Of a DNA stretch of 64,000 bases, positions 16,368 through 24,445 are shown one piece after another. The DNA is from Marinobacter maritimus. Lineage in GTDB: Bacteria > Pseudomonadota > Gammaproteobacteria > Pseudomonadales > Oleiphilaceae. A program made the translations under genes and the position numbers. Below the pieces are notes generated by a model. It was given only the letters and a program-made list of their open reading frames with translations. It ran no database searches and was not told the DNA's origin. The stretch covers positions 18,764 to 82,763 of the forward strand of contig NZ_VCGW01000008.1 of the NCBI RefSeq assembly GCF_007671675.1, read 5' to 3'. The stretch's first letter is position 1. Every line of letters begins with the position of its first letter.

Positions 16368-17458
16368 GCGACGCAGAAATTGGTGCAGGGAACTGGCGAT
16401 TGGATTGGCCGGTATCAAGTGGTACTCGGGTAGCCAGTGCTTATTTGAAAACTGCTCCTGAGGACTTTCGGGTTAGTGAGGTGATGGGGGAGTTCCCGGA
16501 ACATGCGGATTCACCAGGTTTACTCAGCGTTACGGGTGAGGGTGAGCATCTGTGTCTGTATCTTGAAAAAACCGGGGATAATACGGAATTTGTGGCGGGA
16601 GCGCTTGCTACCCTCACGGGCTGTCGATCTTTTGATGTGGGTTTTTGCGGGCTAAAAGATCGTCACGCGGTCACCCGTCAATGGTTCAGTCTTTATCGTC
16701 CCGGTATGATGGACGAGGATACAGCGCTTATTGGGCAAATTTCGGAGCGCTGGCCTGTAAAATCGGCCCATCGTAGCGTGCGAAAATTACGACGTGGTGA
16801 CCATCAGGGAAATCATTTCGTTATTACGCTCCGACATTTAATCGCCGGGCGCGAGATGGTTGAAAGCGCGCTTGAACGTTTAAAAGTGTACGGAGCACCC
16901 AATTATTTTGGCCCTCAGCGCTTCGGTTTTGGTGGTGCGAACCTCGATCGTGCGGTTCATATTGATCCTGCGGCGCTGAATCGTCGCGGTGGGCACGGTA
17001 AGCGCAGAGGTCGGGGTAAGCCAGGCGGTGGCAGAGATGACCGGAAAAACGTATTGTACTTTTCGGCTGCCCGCTCCTGGTTGTTCAATGAAGTACTGGC
17101 GTCACGGGTGGCAGATGGCAGTTGGCGGGCGCCGCTATCGGGTGAGCCTGATGAGATTGCAACCGGCCCTTTATGGGGTGATGGCGGCACAAGTGCGAAC
17201 GGTGAGGTTGGGCAGCGTGAGCGTGACACCGTCGCGCAGACTCCGGAGCTGGCTGCTTTGTTTATGACGACTCGAATGAAGCCCGAACGTCGTCCCCTGG
17301 TTGTTATGCCTGAGGGGTTGAATTGGTTGTGGCGGGATGACGGTGGCTTGGAACTGAGTTTTTTTCTCGCGCCGGGTCAGTACGCCACCACGGTTTTGGG
17401 TGATATTTTTGAGCTTGAGGACATGAGTCTCAGCCAGCATAAAAAACAACACGACTAA
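16364..17458 (+). CDS. truD: tRNA pseudouridine(13) synthase TruD
   Basis: Isomerises uridine-13 of tRNA-Glu to pseudouridine. The start is the GTG at 16364 that overlaps the ispF stop (GTGA); a GTG 24 bases earlier is possible. The 364-residue protein has the catalytic aspartate in FCGLKDRHAVTRQWFS and the NYFGPQRFG motif. Odd feature: right after the FG-GGANLDRAV segment there is a very basic glycine/arginine-rich stretch (RRGGHGKRRGRGKPGGGR, then DDRKN) that looks like a disordered RNA-binding insertion in the TRUD domain. Downstream come surE and pcm, the standard order. Confidence 0.96.
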   Translation: MSDAEIGAGNWRLDWPVSSGTRVASAYLKTAPEDFRVSEVMGEFPEHADSPGLLSVTGEGEHLCLYLEKTGDNTEFVAGALATLTGCRSFDVGFCGLKDRHAVTRQWFSLYRPGMMDEDTALIGQISERWPVKSAHRSVRKLRRGDHQGNHFVITLRHLIAGREMVESALERLKVYGAPNYFGPQRFGFGGANLDRAVHIDPAALNRRGGHGKRRGRGKPGGGRDDRKNVLYFSAARSWLFNEVLASRVADGSWRAPLSGEPDEIATGPLWGDGGTSANGEVGQRERDTVAQTPELAALFMTTRMKPERRPLVVMPEGLNWLWRDDGGLELSFFLAPGQYATTVLGDIFELEDMSLSQHKKQHD

Positions 17459-17491
17459 CGGGCTTGGCCCGACGATTTATTGGAGTGCACT

Positions 17492-18262
17492 GTGCGTATT
17501 CTGTTGTCAAATGATGACGGTGTTCATTCACCGGGATTGGTCGCTCTGTATGAAGGTCTCAAGGGCCTTGGTGACCTGGAAGTAGTAGCGCCAGACAGGG
17601 ATCACAGCGGAGCAAGTAATGCTCTGACGCTCAACCGACCTCTGACAGTTGAGCAGCATCCCGGTGGTTTCCGGTCTGTTGACGGCACGCCTACAGATTG
17701 TGTGCATCTTGCGGTTAACGGGCTGTTTCGGGAGCCGTTTGACCGAGTGGTTTCCGGCATTAATACCCACGCCAATCTGGGTGATGACATTATCTATTCT
17801 GGCACCGTGGCGGCGGCAACGGAAGGTCGTCATCTTGGTTTGCCTGCCATTGCTGTGTCTTTGGTAAGCGAAGGACGTAATCATTTTGACACGGCCGCCA
17901 GAGTCGTTCGCATGCTGCTGGAAAGTGCACGGCCTTTTGTTTTAGGGCCTCGCTCCATTCTGAATGTGAACGTGCCGGATCTGCCCTGGGAAGACCTTGC
18001 AGGATTCCGTGTTACCCGGCTGGGCGACCGGGAGCGCGCCGAAGGTGCTGTTCCAATGACTTGCCCCAGGGGTAAGGAACGCTACTGGATTGGGGCTGCC
18101 GGAAAGGGCGGCGACGCCGGCCCGGGAACCGACTTTCATGCCGTTTCTCAAGGGTATGTCTCACTGACTCCTGTGCACATAGATATGACGCGCCATGAGG
18201 CGCTGGTCTCTCTCAGGTCTTGGGTGGACACCCTCCAGGCCTCCATGGGGGATGGTGCGTGA
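17492..18262 (+). CDS. surE: 5'/3'-nucleotidase SurE
   Basis: Metal-dependent nucleoside monophosphatase and exopolyphosphatase linked to stationary-phase survival. The GTG at 17492 (VRILLSNDDGVHSPG) is preceded by GGAG at 17482-17485, spacing 6; a TTG four codons upstream is inferior. The acidic metal site NDD, the SGINTHANLGDDIIYSGTV segment and NVNVPDLP are present. It is 256 residues long. It sits between truD and pcm. Confidence 0.96.
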   Translation: MRILLSNDDGVHSPGLVALYEGLKGLGDLEVVAPDRDHSGASNALTLNRPLTVEQHPGGFRSVDGTPTDCVHLAVNGLFREPFDRVVSGINTHANLGDDIIYSGTVAAATEGRHLGLPAIAVSLVSEGRNHFDTAARVVRMLLESARPFVLGPRSILNVNVPDLPWEDLAGFRVTRLGDRERAEGAVPMTCPRGKERYWIGAAGKGGDAGPGTDFHAVSQGYVSLTPVHIDMTRHEALVSLRSWVDTLQASMGDGA

Positions 18263-18285
18263 GTGGAGAGCTTCAGGGTATCGGG

Positions 18286-18915
18286 ATGACATCCAGGCGC
18301 ACTCGTATGCGCCTTGTACAGCGCCTCAAAGAATCGGGTATCGAGTCGGATCGCGTGCTGGAGGTTATGGGGCAGGTTCCTCGCCACATTTTTCTGGATG
18401 AAGCACTTTCGCATCGGGCATACGAAGACACCTCGCTTCCCATTGGCTACGGCCAGACGCTGTCTCAGCCCTATATCGTCGCCAGAATGACGGAGCTGCT
18501 GCTCAGGCATGAGCCTGCCAGGGTGCTGGAACTGGGTACCGGGTCAGGCTATCAGACGGCGGTTTTGTCACAACTCTTCGACGACATTTATAGCGTTGAA
18601 CGCATCAAGCCGCTGCAAGATCGTGCCCGGGACAGGCTGCGGCAGCTCAACATCCGCAACGTCATGCTCAAGCATGCAGATGGTGGGATGGGGTGGCCAG
18701 AGAGAGGGCCGTTTGACGGTATTATTGTTACTGCCGCGCCGATGGAGGTGCCAACCGAGCTACTGGAGCAGCTTGCCGATGGCGGCGTTCTGGTGGCACC
18801 CGTTGGTGAGGAGCATCAGGTGCTTGTTGAAGTTATTCGCAACGGTGACCGGTTTGAACGGCGTGATCTGGAGCCAGTTCGGTTTGTGCCTCTTTTGGGT
18901 GGAGTTGTCCGTTGA
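18286..18915 (+). CDS. pcm: Protein-L-isoaspartate O-methyltransferase
   Basis: Repairs isoaspartyl residues in aged proteins by methylating them with S-adenosylmethionine. The SAM-binding motif is VLELGTGSGYQTAVL, preceded by LPIGYGQTLSQPYIVARMTELL. The ATG at 18286 (MTSRRTRMRLVQRL) gives 209 residues and matches E. coli and Pseudomonas proteins. A GTG at 18259 overlapping the surE stop would add nine residues and might be used through coupling. The end overlaps the next gene's TTG as TTGA. Confidence 0.95.
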   Translation: MTSRRTRMRLVQRLKESGIESDRVLEVMGQVPRHIFLDEALSHRAYEDTSLPIGYGQTLSQPYIVARMTELLLRHEPARVLELGTGSGYQTAVLSQLFDDIYSVERIKPLQDRARDRLRQLNIRNVMLKHADGGMGWPERGPFDGIIVTAAPMEVPTELLEQLADGGVLVAPVGEEHQVLVEVIRNGDRFERRDLEPVRFVPLLGGVVR

Positions 18916-19886
18916 GAGCTCAATCCCAGGAAGTCCACACTCAAAGCAGCGCCCGCACACACCATCCCGCATCCGTATTCTTGAGGGGCATGGCGATGGG
19001 TGCAGCGGATATCGTCCCCGGTGTTTCTGGCGGCACCATCGCGTTTATAACCGGTATTTACTTCCGGCTTCTGGAAGCAATTAACGCAACCCCGGGGGCC
19101 GTTTTCAAATATCTGTTCCGGGGGAATGTGAGGGCATTTTGGCAGGCCTGTGATGGCACCTTCCTCAGCGCTTTACTGGTGGGTATTCTCGTCAGCATTG
19201 TGACCCTGGCATCCGGGATCAGTTTCCTGCTGGCTGAATACCCGGTTCTGATCTGGAGCTTTTTCTTTGGTCTGATTCTCGCGTCAGTTTGGCACGTCGG
19301 CCGTCAGGCACAACATTATCGCGCGGTGCTGCTCATTCCTCTTTCGGTTGGTATTGTCGCGGCCTGGTGGATTACAACTCTTTCTGTAGGCCAGCTAAAC
19401 CCTTCTGCTTTGACCTTTTTCTGCGCAGGCGCTGTCGCGATATGCGCGATGATCCTGCCCGGCATCTCAGGCAGTTTCATTCTGGTTATTGTTGGCATGT
19501 ATGCGCCGGTTCTCGCGGCGATAAAATCTTTTGATATCGCCATGTTGCTGCTGTTTATGGCGGGATGCGTATTGGGCCTGCTGTCGGTTGCAAGACTGAT
19601 TACATGGGCGTTCAAAGCCTACCACGACCCTGTGTTGGCTTTGCTTACCGGCTTCATGATCGGCGCACTGAACAAGGTCTGGCCTTGGAAGGAAACCCTA
19701 ACCTGGAGAACAAACAGTTCGGGCGAACAGGTGCCGCTGAGCGAAGTCAGTATCAGCCCTGGTGTGTTTGCCGATCTCACAGGCCTTGATCCTCAGGTTG
19801 CGTCAGCCGTGGCAATGGTTATCGCGGGCATTGCTCTAGTGCTGCTGATCGAGTGGCTGGGTGGGCGTTATCAGAATGCAGAGTAA
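18912..19886 (+). CDS. DUF368 (PopT-type) polytopic membrane protein
   Basis: A 324-residue polytopic inner-membrane protein. The DUF368 signature FLRGMAMGAADIVPGVSGGT is near the N-terminus and is echoed by MILPGISGSFILVIVGMYAP in the second half, consistent with the internal pseudo-repeat of the family. Members of this family (PopT in Vibrio cholerae) have been reported to recycle undecaprenyl phosphate, the lipid carrier for peptidoglycan and O-antigen. Function here is inferred from family only. The TTG start overlaps the pcm stop. Its place between pcm and nlpD, in a cluster otherwise devoted to repair, amidase activation and rpoS, is notable. Confidence 0.88.
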   Translation: MRAQSQEVHTQSSARTHHPASVFLRGMAMGAADIVPGVSGGTIAFITGIYFRLLEAINATPGAVFKYLFRGNVRAFWQACDGTFLSALLVGILVSIVTLASGISFLLAEYPVLIWSFFFGLILASVWHVGRQAQHYRAVLLIPLSVGIVAAWWITTLSVGQLNPSALTFFCAGAVAICAMILPGISGSFILVIVGMYAPVLAAIKSFDIAMLLLFMAGCVLGLLSVARLITWAFKAYHDPVLALLTGFMIGALNKVWPWKETLTWRTNSSGEQVPLSEVSISPGVFADLTGLDPQVASAVAMVIAGIALVLLIEWLGGRYQNAE

Positions 19887-20058
19887 CTGCATCCCATAGC
19901 ATCGGGTGGCCCTGTGTTACCTTTACAGGCAGATGGTTGTTCCCGCCCGTAACAAAGATGGTAACGGGTAACGGGGTGGCCAGTGAGTAACTTGGATTTG
20001 ATTTCAAAATGTGCAATAAATTAGCGAGTTACTTTTGAAACTTCAGGATCTTCTTTGA

Positions 20059-21015
20059 TTGGATTCTGAGCCAACGCAGATTACTCATAACCAGGCCGGT
20101 GTTATTCCTGTGAGATTATTACGTGGGTCAGCTCAAGCCGCTTTGTCGGCCTCCCCGCGGTTCCTCTTTGGTGCCCACCCGGCCGCCTGTGCTTCTGAAG
20201 CGTGCAAGCGCTGGTTCTTTCTGATTGCGTTTCTTTTCCTTTCCGGCGCAATGAGCGGTTGCAACACTCAAGCACTTCATCAGGATGATATTTACAATCC
20301 GCCGGTTTACTGGGGGCGCCACGTTGTGCGCCAAGGTGAGACGCTGTACGGCATTGCCTGGACTTACGGCCGCGATTACCGGGAGCTGGGCAGCGCCAAT
20401 GGAATCGGTCCGCCCTGGACTATCCGGGCCGGCCAGGTGCTTCGGCTGGACCTTCGCGGCAATGCCCAGTCAGGTACTAGTGGTCGTGCAACAGCGCAGG
20501 CGTCGAGGCCAGCTGCGAATACCTCCGCCCGAGCGCCACGTGCCAAACCTCCTGCACCAACTCCTGCTAACACCCGGAAACCAGCCGTCACCCGAAAGCC
20601 CGACAAATCAGCGCCCTTGGCGTCACGCACGCAAACGGTAGCCAGCATCCCATGGCGTTGGCCCCACTCTGGCACCGTAATTGCAGGCTACTCAGCATCC
20701 GGAAAAGTCAACAAAGGCGTTGATATTGCCGGAAAAGCCGGGGATGCTGTGAGAGCCGCCGCAGATGGAAGTGTCGTCTACGCTGGCAATGGGTTGCTGG
20801 GTTATGGCAATTTGATTATTGTAAATCACAATGAGCACTATCTGAGTGCATACGCTCATAACCGGAAAATTCTGGTTAGCGAAGGGGAGGGAGTAAAAGC
20901 CGGGCAAGTCATAGCAGAACTCGGCGGCAACGGTTCAGAGCGTCCCATGTTACATTTTGAGATCCGAAAAAATGGTAACCCGGTCGATCCAACCCATTAT
21001 TTGCCACCACGCTAA
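20059..21015 (+). CDS. nlpD: NlpD-like LysM/M23 lipoprotein, amidase activator
   Basis: Outer-membrane lipoprotein that activates the amidase AmiC for septal peptidoglycan splitting. A hydrophobic segment ends in a lipobox (SGAMSGC), then a LysM domain (HVVRQGETLYGIAW), a long Ala/Pro/Arg-rich linker, and a C-terminal LytM/M23 domain (GVDIAGKAGDAVRAAADG ... LHFEIRKNGNPVDPTHYL). The first zinc histidine of active M23 enzymes is absent (NKGVD), as in E. coli NlpD, so it should be a regulator rather than a hydrolase. The start is uncertain: TTG 20059 (AGGATC at 20045-20050) or GTG 20110. The 172-base gap before it contains AGTAACT/AGTTACT repeats. Confidence 0.93.
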   Translation: MDSEPTQITHNQAGVIPVRLLRGSAQAALSASPRFLFGAHPAACASEACKRWFFLIAFLFLSGAMSGCNTQALHQDDIYNPPVYWGRHVVRQGETLYGIAWTYGRDYRELGSANGIGPPWTIRAGQVLRLDLRGNAQSGTSGRATAQASRPAANTSARAPRAKPPAPTPANTRKPAVTRKPDKSAPLASRTQTVASIPWRWPHSGTVIAGYSASGKVNKGVDIAGKAGDAVRAAADGSVVYAGNGLLGYGNLIIVNHNEHYLSAYAHNRKILVSEGEGVKAGQVIAELGGNGSERPMLHFEIRKNGNPVDPTHYLPPR

Positions 21016-21046
21016 TGACTAGATGCGGTGTTTAAAACAAGAAAAA

Positions 21047-21154
21047 ATGATGGCAACAGCGCATAAGCTGGCCATTGATGAAGTCCTGAAGAGAAAAGAA
21101 ATAAACAATGCCCGCAACAAAAAAAAGTATCGGGCGAAAATCCAGGATTGTTGA
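21047..21154 (+). CDS. Possible 35-codon small ORF in the rpoS leader
   Basis: Between nlpD and rpoS there is an uninterrupted frame from ATG ATG at 21047-21052 to TGA at 21152-21154. It encodes a lysine- and arginine-rich peptide (MMATAHKLAIDEVLKRKE, then an N/K/R-rich tail ending in DC). It stops 17 bases before the rpoS ATG. There is no clear Shine-Dalgarno site, and the A-rich composition could instead reflect an RNA leader. Reading it as a small protein or as a leader peptide affecting rpoS translation is speculation. Confidence 0.3.
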   Translation: MMATAHKLAIDEVLKRKEINNARNKKKYRAKIQDC

Positions 21155-21171
21155 AAGGCGGGGCAAGAGAT

Positions 21172-22200
21172 ATGTCAGCAGAACAAGAAGATATGATTGT
21201 TGATCGTATATCAGACGTTGATGGCTCTACAAACGTTGACGACTCCAGAAACGTTGATGACTCTGAAGATCAGTTACTCGCGGAAGAAAAAACCGGTAAG
21301 AGTGCTTCAGCGGCGGCTGAAACCGATGGAGGATTTCCTACCCAGGGGCGCTACTACGCCAGCTCCAAACAGCTCGATGCCACTCAGCTTTATCTCAATG
21401 AAATTGGTTTCTCACCGCTTCTGACTCCGGAAGAGGAAGTCTATTTTGCACGCCTTGCTCGCAAGGGTGAGGAGTCCGGCCGTAAACGCATGATTGAGAG
21501 TAATTTGCGGCTGGTTGTGAAAATTGCGCGCCGTTATGTGAACCGTGGGCTGACACTGCTTGACCTGATCGAAGAGGGAAACCTCGGCTTGATCCGAGCG
21601 GTTGAAAAGTTTGACCCGGAACGGGGTTTCCGTTTCTCCACCTACGCAACATGGTGGATCCGCCAGACGATAGAGCGGGCCATCATGAACCAGACCCGCA
21701 CCATCCGTTTGCCCATTCACGTGGTCAAGGAACTGAATCTTTATCTGCGGGCTGCTCGCGAACTGACGCAGAAGCTTGATCACGAGCCATCGGCGGAAGA
21801 AATCGCAAGGAAAGTGGATAAGCCGGTTAATGATGTGAAACGTATGCTAGGCCTCAATGAGCGCGTAGCTTCCATGGATACGCCTATTGGTGCCGGTGGT
21901 GAGAAGTCCCTTTTGGATACCGTCGCCGATGAAGGCGCCTCGGATCCTGCAGACGTGCTGCAAGACAGCAACATGTGTGCCTGCCTTGGGAAATGGATAG
22001 ACCAGCTCAGCGACAAGCAGCAGGAAGTTCTGTCCCGGCGGTTTGGGCTCAGGGGCTACCCTGTCAGCACCCTTGAAGAAGTCGGGCAGGAAATCGGCCT
22101 CACCCGGGAACGGGTTCGACAGATTCAGGTAGAAGCGCTACGGCGCTTACGTGAAATTCTTGAAAAAGAAGGTTTGACTGGAAACCTGCTGTTCAAATAG
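21172..22200 (+). CDS. rpoS: Stationary-phase RNA polymerase sigma factor RpoS
   Basis: Sigma-S, which redirects RNA polymerase to general stress and stationary-phase promoters. I start at MSAEQEDMIVDR (342 residues). Region 1.2/2 starts QLYLNEIGFSPLLTPEEEV, the core-binding and -10 melting part is NLGLIRAVEKFDPERGFRFSTYATWWIRQ (shown in pieces: ERGFRFSTYATWWIRQTIER), and region 4 has TLEEVGQEIGLTRERVRQIQ for -35 recognition. The acidic N-terminus contains a short duplicated pattern (STNVDDSRNVDDSED). The nlpD-rpoS order is conserved, and promoters inside nlpD usually drive rpoS in relatives. Confidence 0.98.
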   Translation: MSAEQEDMIVDRISDVDGSTNVDDSRNVDDSEDQLLAEEKTGKSASAAAETDGGFPTQGRYYASSKQLDATQLYLNEIGFSPLLTPEEEVYFARLARKGEESGRKRMIESNLRLVVKIARRYVNRGLTLLDLIEEGNLGLIRAVEKFDPERGFRFSTYATWWIRQTIERAIMNQTRTIRLPIHVVKELNLYLRAARELTQKLDHEPSAEEIARKVDKPVNDVKRMLGLNERVASMDTPIGAGGEKSLLDTVADEGASDPADVLQDSNMCACLGKWIDQLSDKQQEVLSRRFGLRGYPVSTLEEVGQEIGLTRERVRQIQVEALRRLREILEKEGLTGNLLFK

Positions 22201-22219
22201 CTTTTCTGACGCAACATCC

Positions 22220-22255
22220 AAAACGCCGGCCATGTTTCATGGCCGGCGTTTTGTG
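22220..22255. terminator. Strong intrinsic terminator after rpoS
   Basis: A 14-bp perfect stem, from AAAACGCCGGCCAT (22220-22233) to ATGGCCGGCGTTTT (22239-22252), with a 5-base loop and T-rich ends on both strands. It ends rpoS. Confidence 0.9.
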
Positions 22256-22419
22256 TTTTAGTCGTTCTGCAAAAGTATCTCCGAAAAGTAACCGTGCAAA
22301 TGAGAACCAGGTTGCGACTCGCCCCTTTTGGTCATTGTTAGAATAGCAACACCGGGGGCTGCGGACTTTTACCTGGTGACGAATGAACTCTCATAATAAT
22401 GACTGAAAAGGAAAGGACG

Positions 22420-22995
22420 ATGAAAAAGGCGTTTTTGACCGGTTTTGCATCCTTGATGCTCGCCGCCACACTATCAGCTCCTGCTTTGGCGTTGACCGTT
22501 GAAGGTGTTGATGTCCCTGAGACCTACAAGGCAGACAGCACCGAGCTTGCCTTGAACGGTGCAGGCACTCGCTCCAAATTTTTCATGGATCTCTATATTG
22601 GCAGTCTCTATGTGCCTCAGGCACAGCAAGATGGCAATGCCGTGATTGAGGCCGATGAGCCTCAGGCAATTACCCTGCATATTATTTCCGGCATGATCAC
22701 CAGCGACCGCATGACAGAGGCAACCCTGGAAGGCTTTGAGGCTTCTACGGGTGGTGATATGGCTTCTGTTCAGGCGGAAATTGATCAGTTCATGTCGGTA
22801 TTCAAAGAGGAAATCAAGGAAGGTGACGTGTTTGACCTGGTCTACGTGCCAGGCGAGGGCGTCAAGGTGCTGAAAAACGGTGAGCAAAAGGACACTGTCG
22901 GAGGCCTTGAGTTCAAGAAAGCCTTATTCGGTATTTGGCTTTCTGATGAGCCGGCTCAGAAGAGTTTGAAGAAGAAAATGCTGGGTCAGAGCTGA
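22420..22995 (+). CDS. Secreted chalcone-isomerase-like protein
   Basis: A 191-residue exported protein. The start ATG at 22420 follows AAGGAAAGGA, and the first 24 residues (KKAFLTGFASLMLAATLSAPALA) form a clean Sec signal peptide with an ALA cleavage site. The mature part (VEGVDVPETYKAD, GAGTRSKFFMDLYIGSLYVP, and FKKALFGIWLSDEPAQKSLK at the end) matches the bacterial chalcone isomerase-like family, whose members lack a known flavonoid role. The substrate is unknown. It has its own terminator and no operon partner. A TAGAAT at about 22340 may be its -10. Confidence 0.85.
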   Translation: MKKAFLTGFASLMLAATLSAPALALTVEGVDVPETYKADSTELALNGAGTRSKFFMDLYIGSLYVPQAQQDGNAVIEADEPQAITLHIISGMITSDRMTEATLEGFEASTGGDMASVQAEIDQFMSVFKEEIKEGDVFDLVYVPGEGVKVLKNGEQKDTVGGLEFKKALFGIWLSDEPAQKSLKKKMLGQS

Positions 22996-23018
22996 CAGAG
23001 ATCTGTTGTTTATGTCAG

Positions 23019-23045
23019 AAAAGCCGGCAATCGCCGGCTTTTTCG
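23019..23045. terminator. Bidirectional intrinsic terminator between convergent genes
   Basis: AAAAGCCGGC (23019-23028) and GCCGGCTTTT (23033-23042) form a 10-bp stem with an AATC loop and T tracts on both strands. It serves the chalcone-isomerase-like gene (+) and nth (-). Confidence 0.88.
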
Positions 23046-23062
23046 TGTCTGGAGCGAGCCTC

Positions 23063-23701
23063 TTATTGATAGTCGCTTTTCTGTTTGAACTCGCAAAGAT
23101 CCTCAATAATGCAGGCGCCGCATCGGGGTTTTCGCGCTACGCAGGTGTAACGCCCGTGCAGGATAAGCCAGTGGTGAGCATCCTGAAGAAACTCTTTCGG
23201 AACCAGCCGCATCAGGCGGTTTTCCACTTCGACAACGTTCTTGCCCGGAGCAATACCGGTGCGGTTGGATACCCGAAAAATATGAGTGTCCACCGCCATG
23301 GCGATCTGTCCGAACGCTGTGTTCAGAACCACATTAGCCGTTTTTCGGCCGACTCCCGGAAGGGCTTCAAGGTCCTCACGGTTGTCAGGCACAATGCTGT
23401 TGTGTTTTTCAATCAGTAATCGGCAGGTCTTGATGACGTTCTCTGCCTTGCTGTTGAATAACCCGATGGTCTTGATGTAGTTCTTCAAGCCGTCCACACC
23501 CAGTGCAAGTATGGCCTCGGGCGTGTTTGCTACCGGGTAGAGCTTGTCTGTTGCCTTGTTGACGCCCACATCCGTAGCCTGCGCAGAGAGAATAACCGCA
23601 ATGAGCAGTTCAAACGGGTTGCTGTAGTTCAGCTCTGTTTCCGGGTTGGGGTTAGCTTCCCGAAAACGGGAGAAAATTTCGATGCGTTTGGCTTTATTCA
23701 T
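23063..23701 (-). CDS. nth: Endonuclease III
   Basis: Base-excision repair glycosylase/AP lyase that removes oxidised pyrimidines. The 212 residues include the helix-hairpin-helix LEALPGVGRKTANVVLN carrying the catalytic lysine, the catalytic aspartate in AVDTHIFRVSNR, and the C-terminal 4Fe-4S cluster C-x6-C-x2-C-x5-C (CVARKPRCGACIIEDLC). It is the last gene of the metG-rsxABCDGE-nth strand run, 28 bases after rsxE, matching Pseudomonas and E. coli order. Confidence 0.98.
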   Translation of the reverse strand: MNKAKRIEIFSRFREANPNPETELNYSNPFELLIAVILSAQATDVGVNKATDKLYPVANTPEAILALGVDGLKNYIKTIGLFNSKAENVIKTCRLLIEKHNSIVPDNREDLEALPGVGRKTANVVLNTAFGQIAMAVDTHIFRVSNRTGIAPGKNVVEVENRLMRLVPKEFLQDAHHWLILHGRYTCVARKPRCGACIIEDLCEFKQKSDYQ

Positions 23702-23729
23702 GGTGTTTTGTTACGGCTCCGGCCGCAGA

Positions 23730-24443
23730 TCATGAAACGTTTCCGGTGACACGCACGCGTTTGCTGCCGGGCGCTGCTGTTGGCTGAACTGCCTTTTGTC
23801 GTTCCTTCAAGTGGTTGTCGATGCCGTTTTTCAGAGCGATCAGCAGCCCGAGACCTACGAACGCGCCGGGCGGTAGTACCATGAACAGCATGTCCGGATA
23901 GTTGGCAAACGGCTCAATGACCCAGTCGGCAGCCATGGGGCCGAGCAGCAGGTGCATATCAACAAACAGGGTGCCCTGACCGATCAGTTCGCGCATGCCG
24001 CCGAGAATAAGCAGCACGATCAGGAAGCCTGCACCCATCATTGCACCATCCAGTAGCGCGGGCCCGGGTGAGTTGCGTGAGGCAAACGCGTCGGCACGGC
24101 CCAGAATGGCGCAATTGGTAACGATCAGTGGGATGAAGATACCGAGAATCTGGTAAAGCTCGTAAGTGTACGCCTGCATCAATAGTTCGGCACAGGTCAC
24201 GAAAGAGGCAATGATCATCACGAACGCCGGCAAACGCACGGATTCGCTGACATAGTTGCGGATCAAAGAAACAGCCAGGTTAGAGCCCATCAACACCATC
24301 AGGGTTGCAAGACCGAGACCGATTGCGTTGACTATCGTGCTGGTGACCGCAAGAAGAGGGCACAACCCCAGCACCTGAACCAGTGCAGGATTGTTATCCC
24401 AGAGGCCGTCGCGGATGATTTCACCGGAGGTTTTAGTCGCCAT
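23730..24443 (-). CDS. rsxE: Rsx/Rnf electron transport complex subunit E
   Basis: A 237-residue polytopic inner-membrane subunit of the Rnf/Rsx complex, which couples electron flow between NADH and ferredoxin-type carriers to ion movement and keeps SoxR reduced in enterics. Family landmarks are LWDNNPALVQVLGLCPLLAV at the N-terminus and ILGRADAFASRNSPGPALLDG in the middle, with about six membrane helices. It is paralogous to RsxA, and both contribute cysteines facing the membrane iron site. Two bases separate it from rsxG upstream. Confidence 0.97.
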   Translation of the reverse strand: MATKTSGEIIRDGLWDNNPALVQVLGLCPLLAVTSTIVNAIGLGLATLMVLMGSNLAVSLIRNYVSESVRLPAFVMIIASFVTCAELLMQAYTYELYQILGIFIPLIVTNCAILGRADAFASRNSPGPALLDGAMMGAGFLIVLLILGGMRELIGQGTLFVDMHLLLGPMAADWVIEPFANYPDMLFMVLPPGAFVGLGLLIALKNGIDNHLKERQKAVQPTAAPGSKRVRVTGNVS

Positions 24444-24445
24444 GA

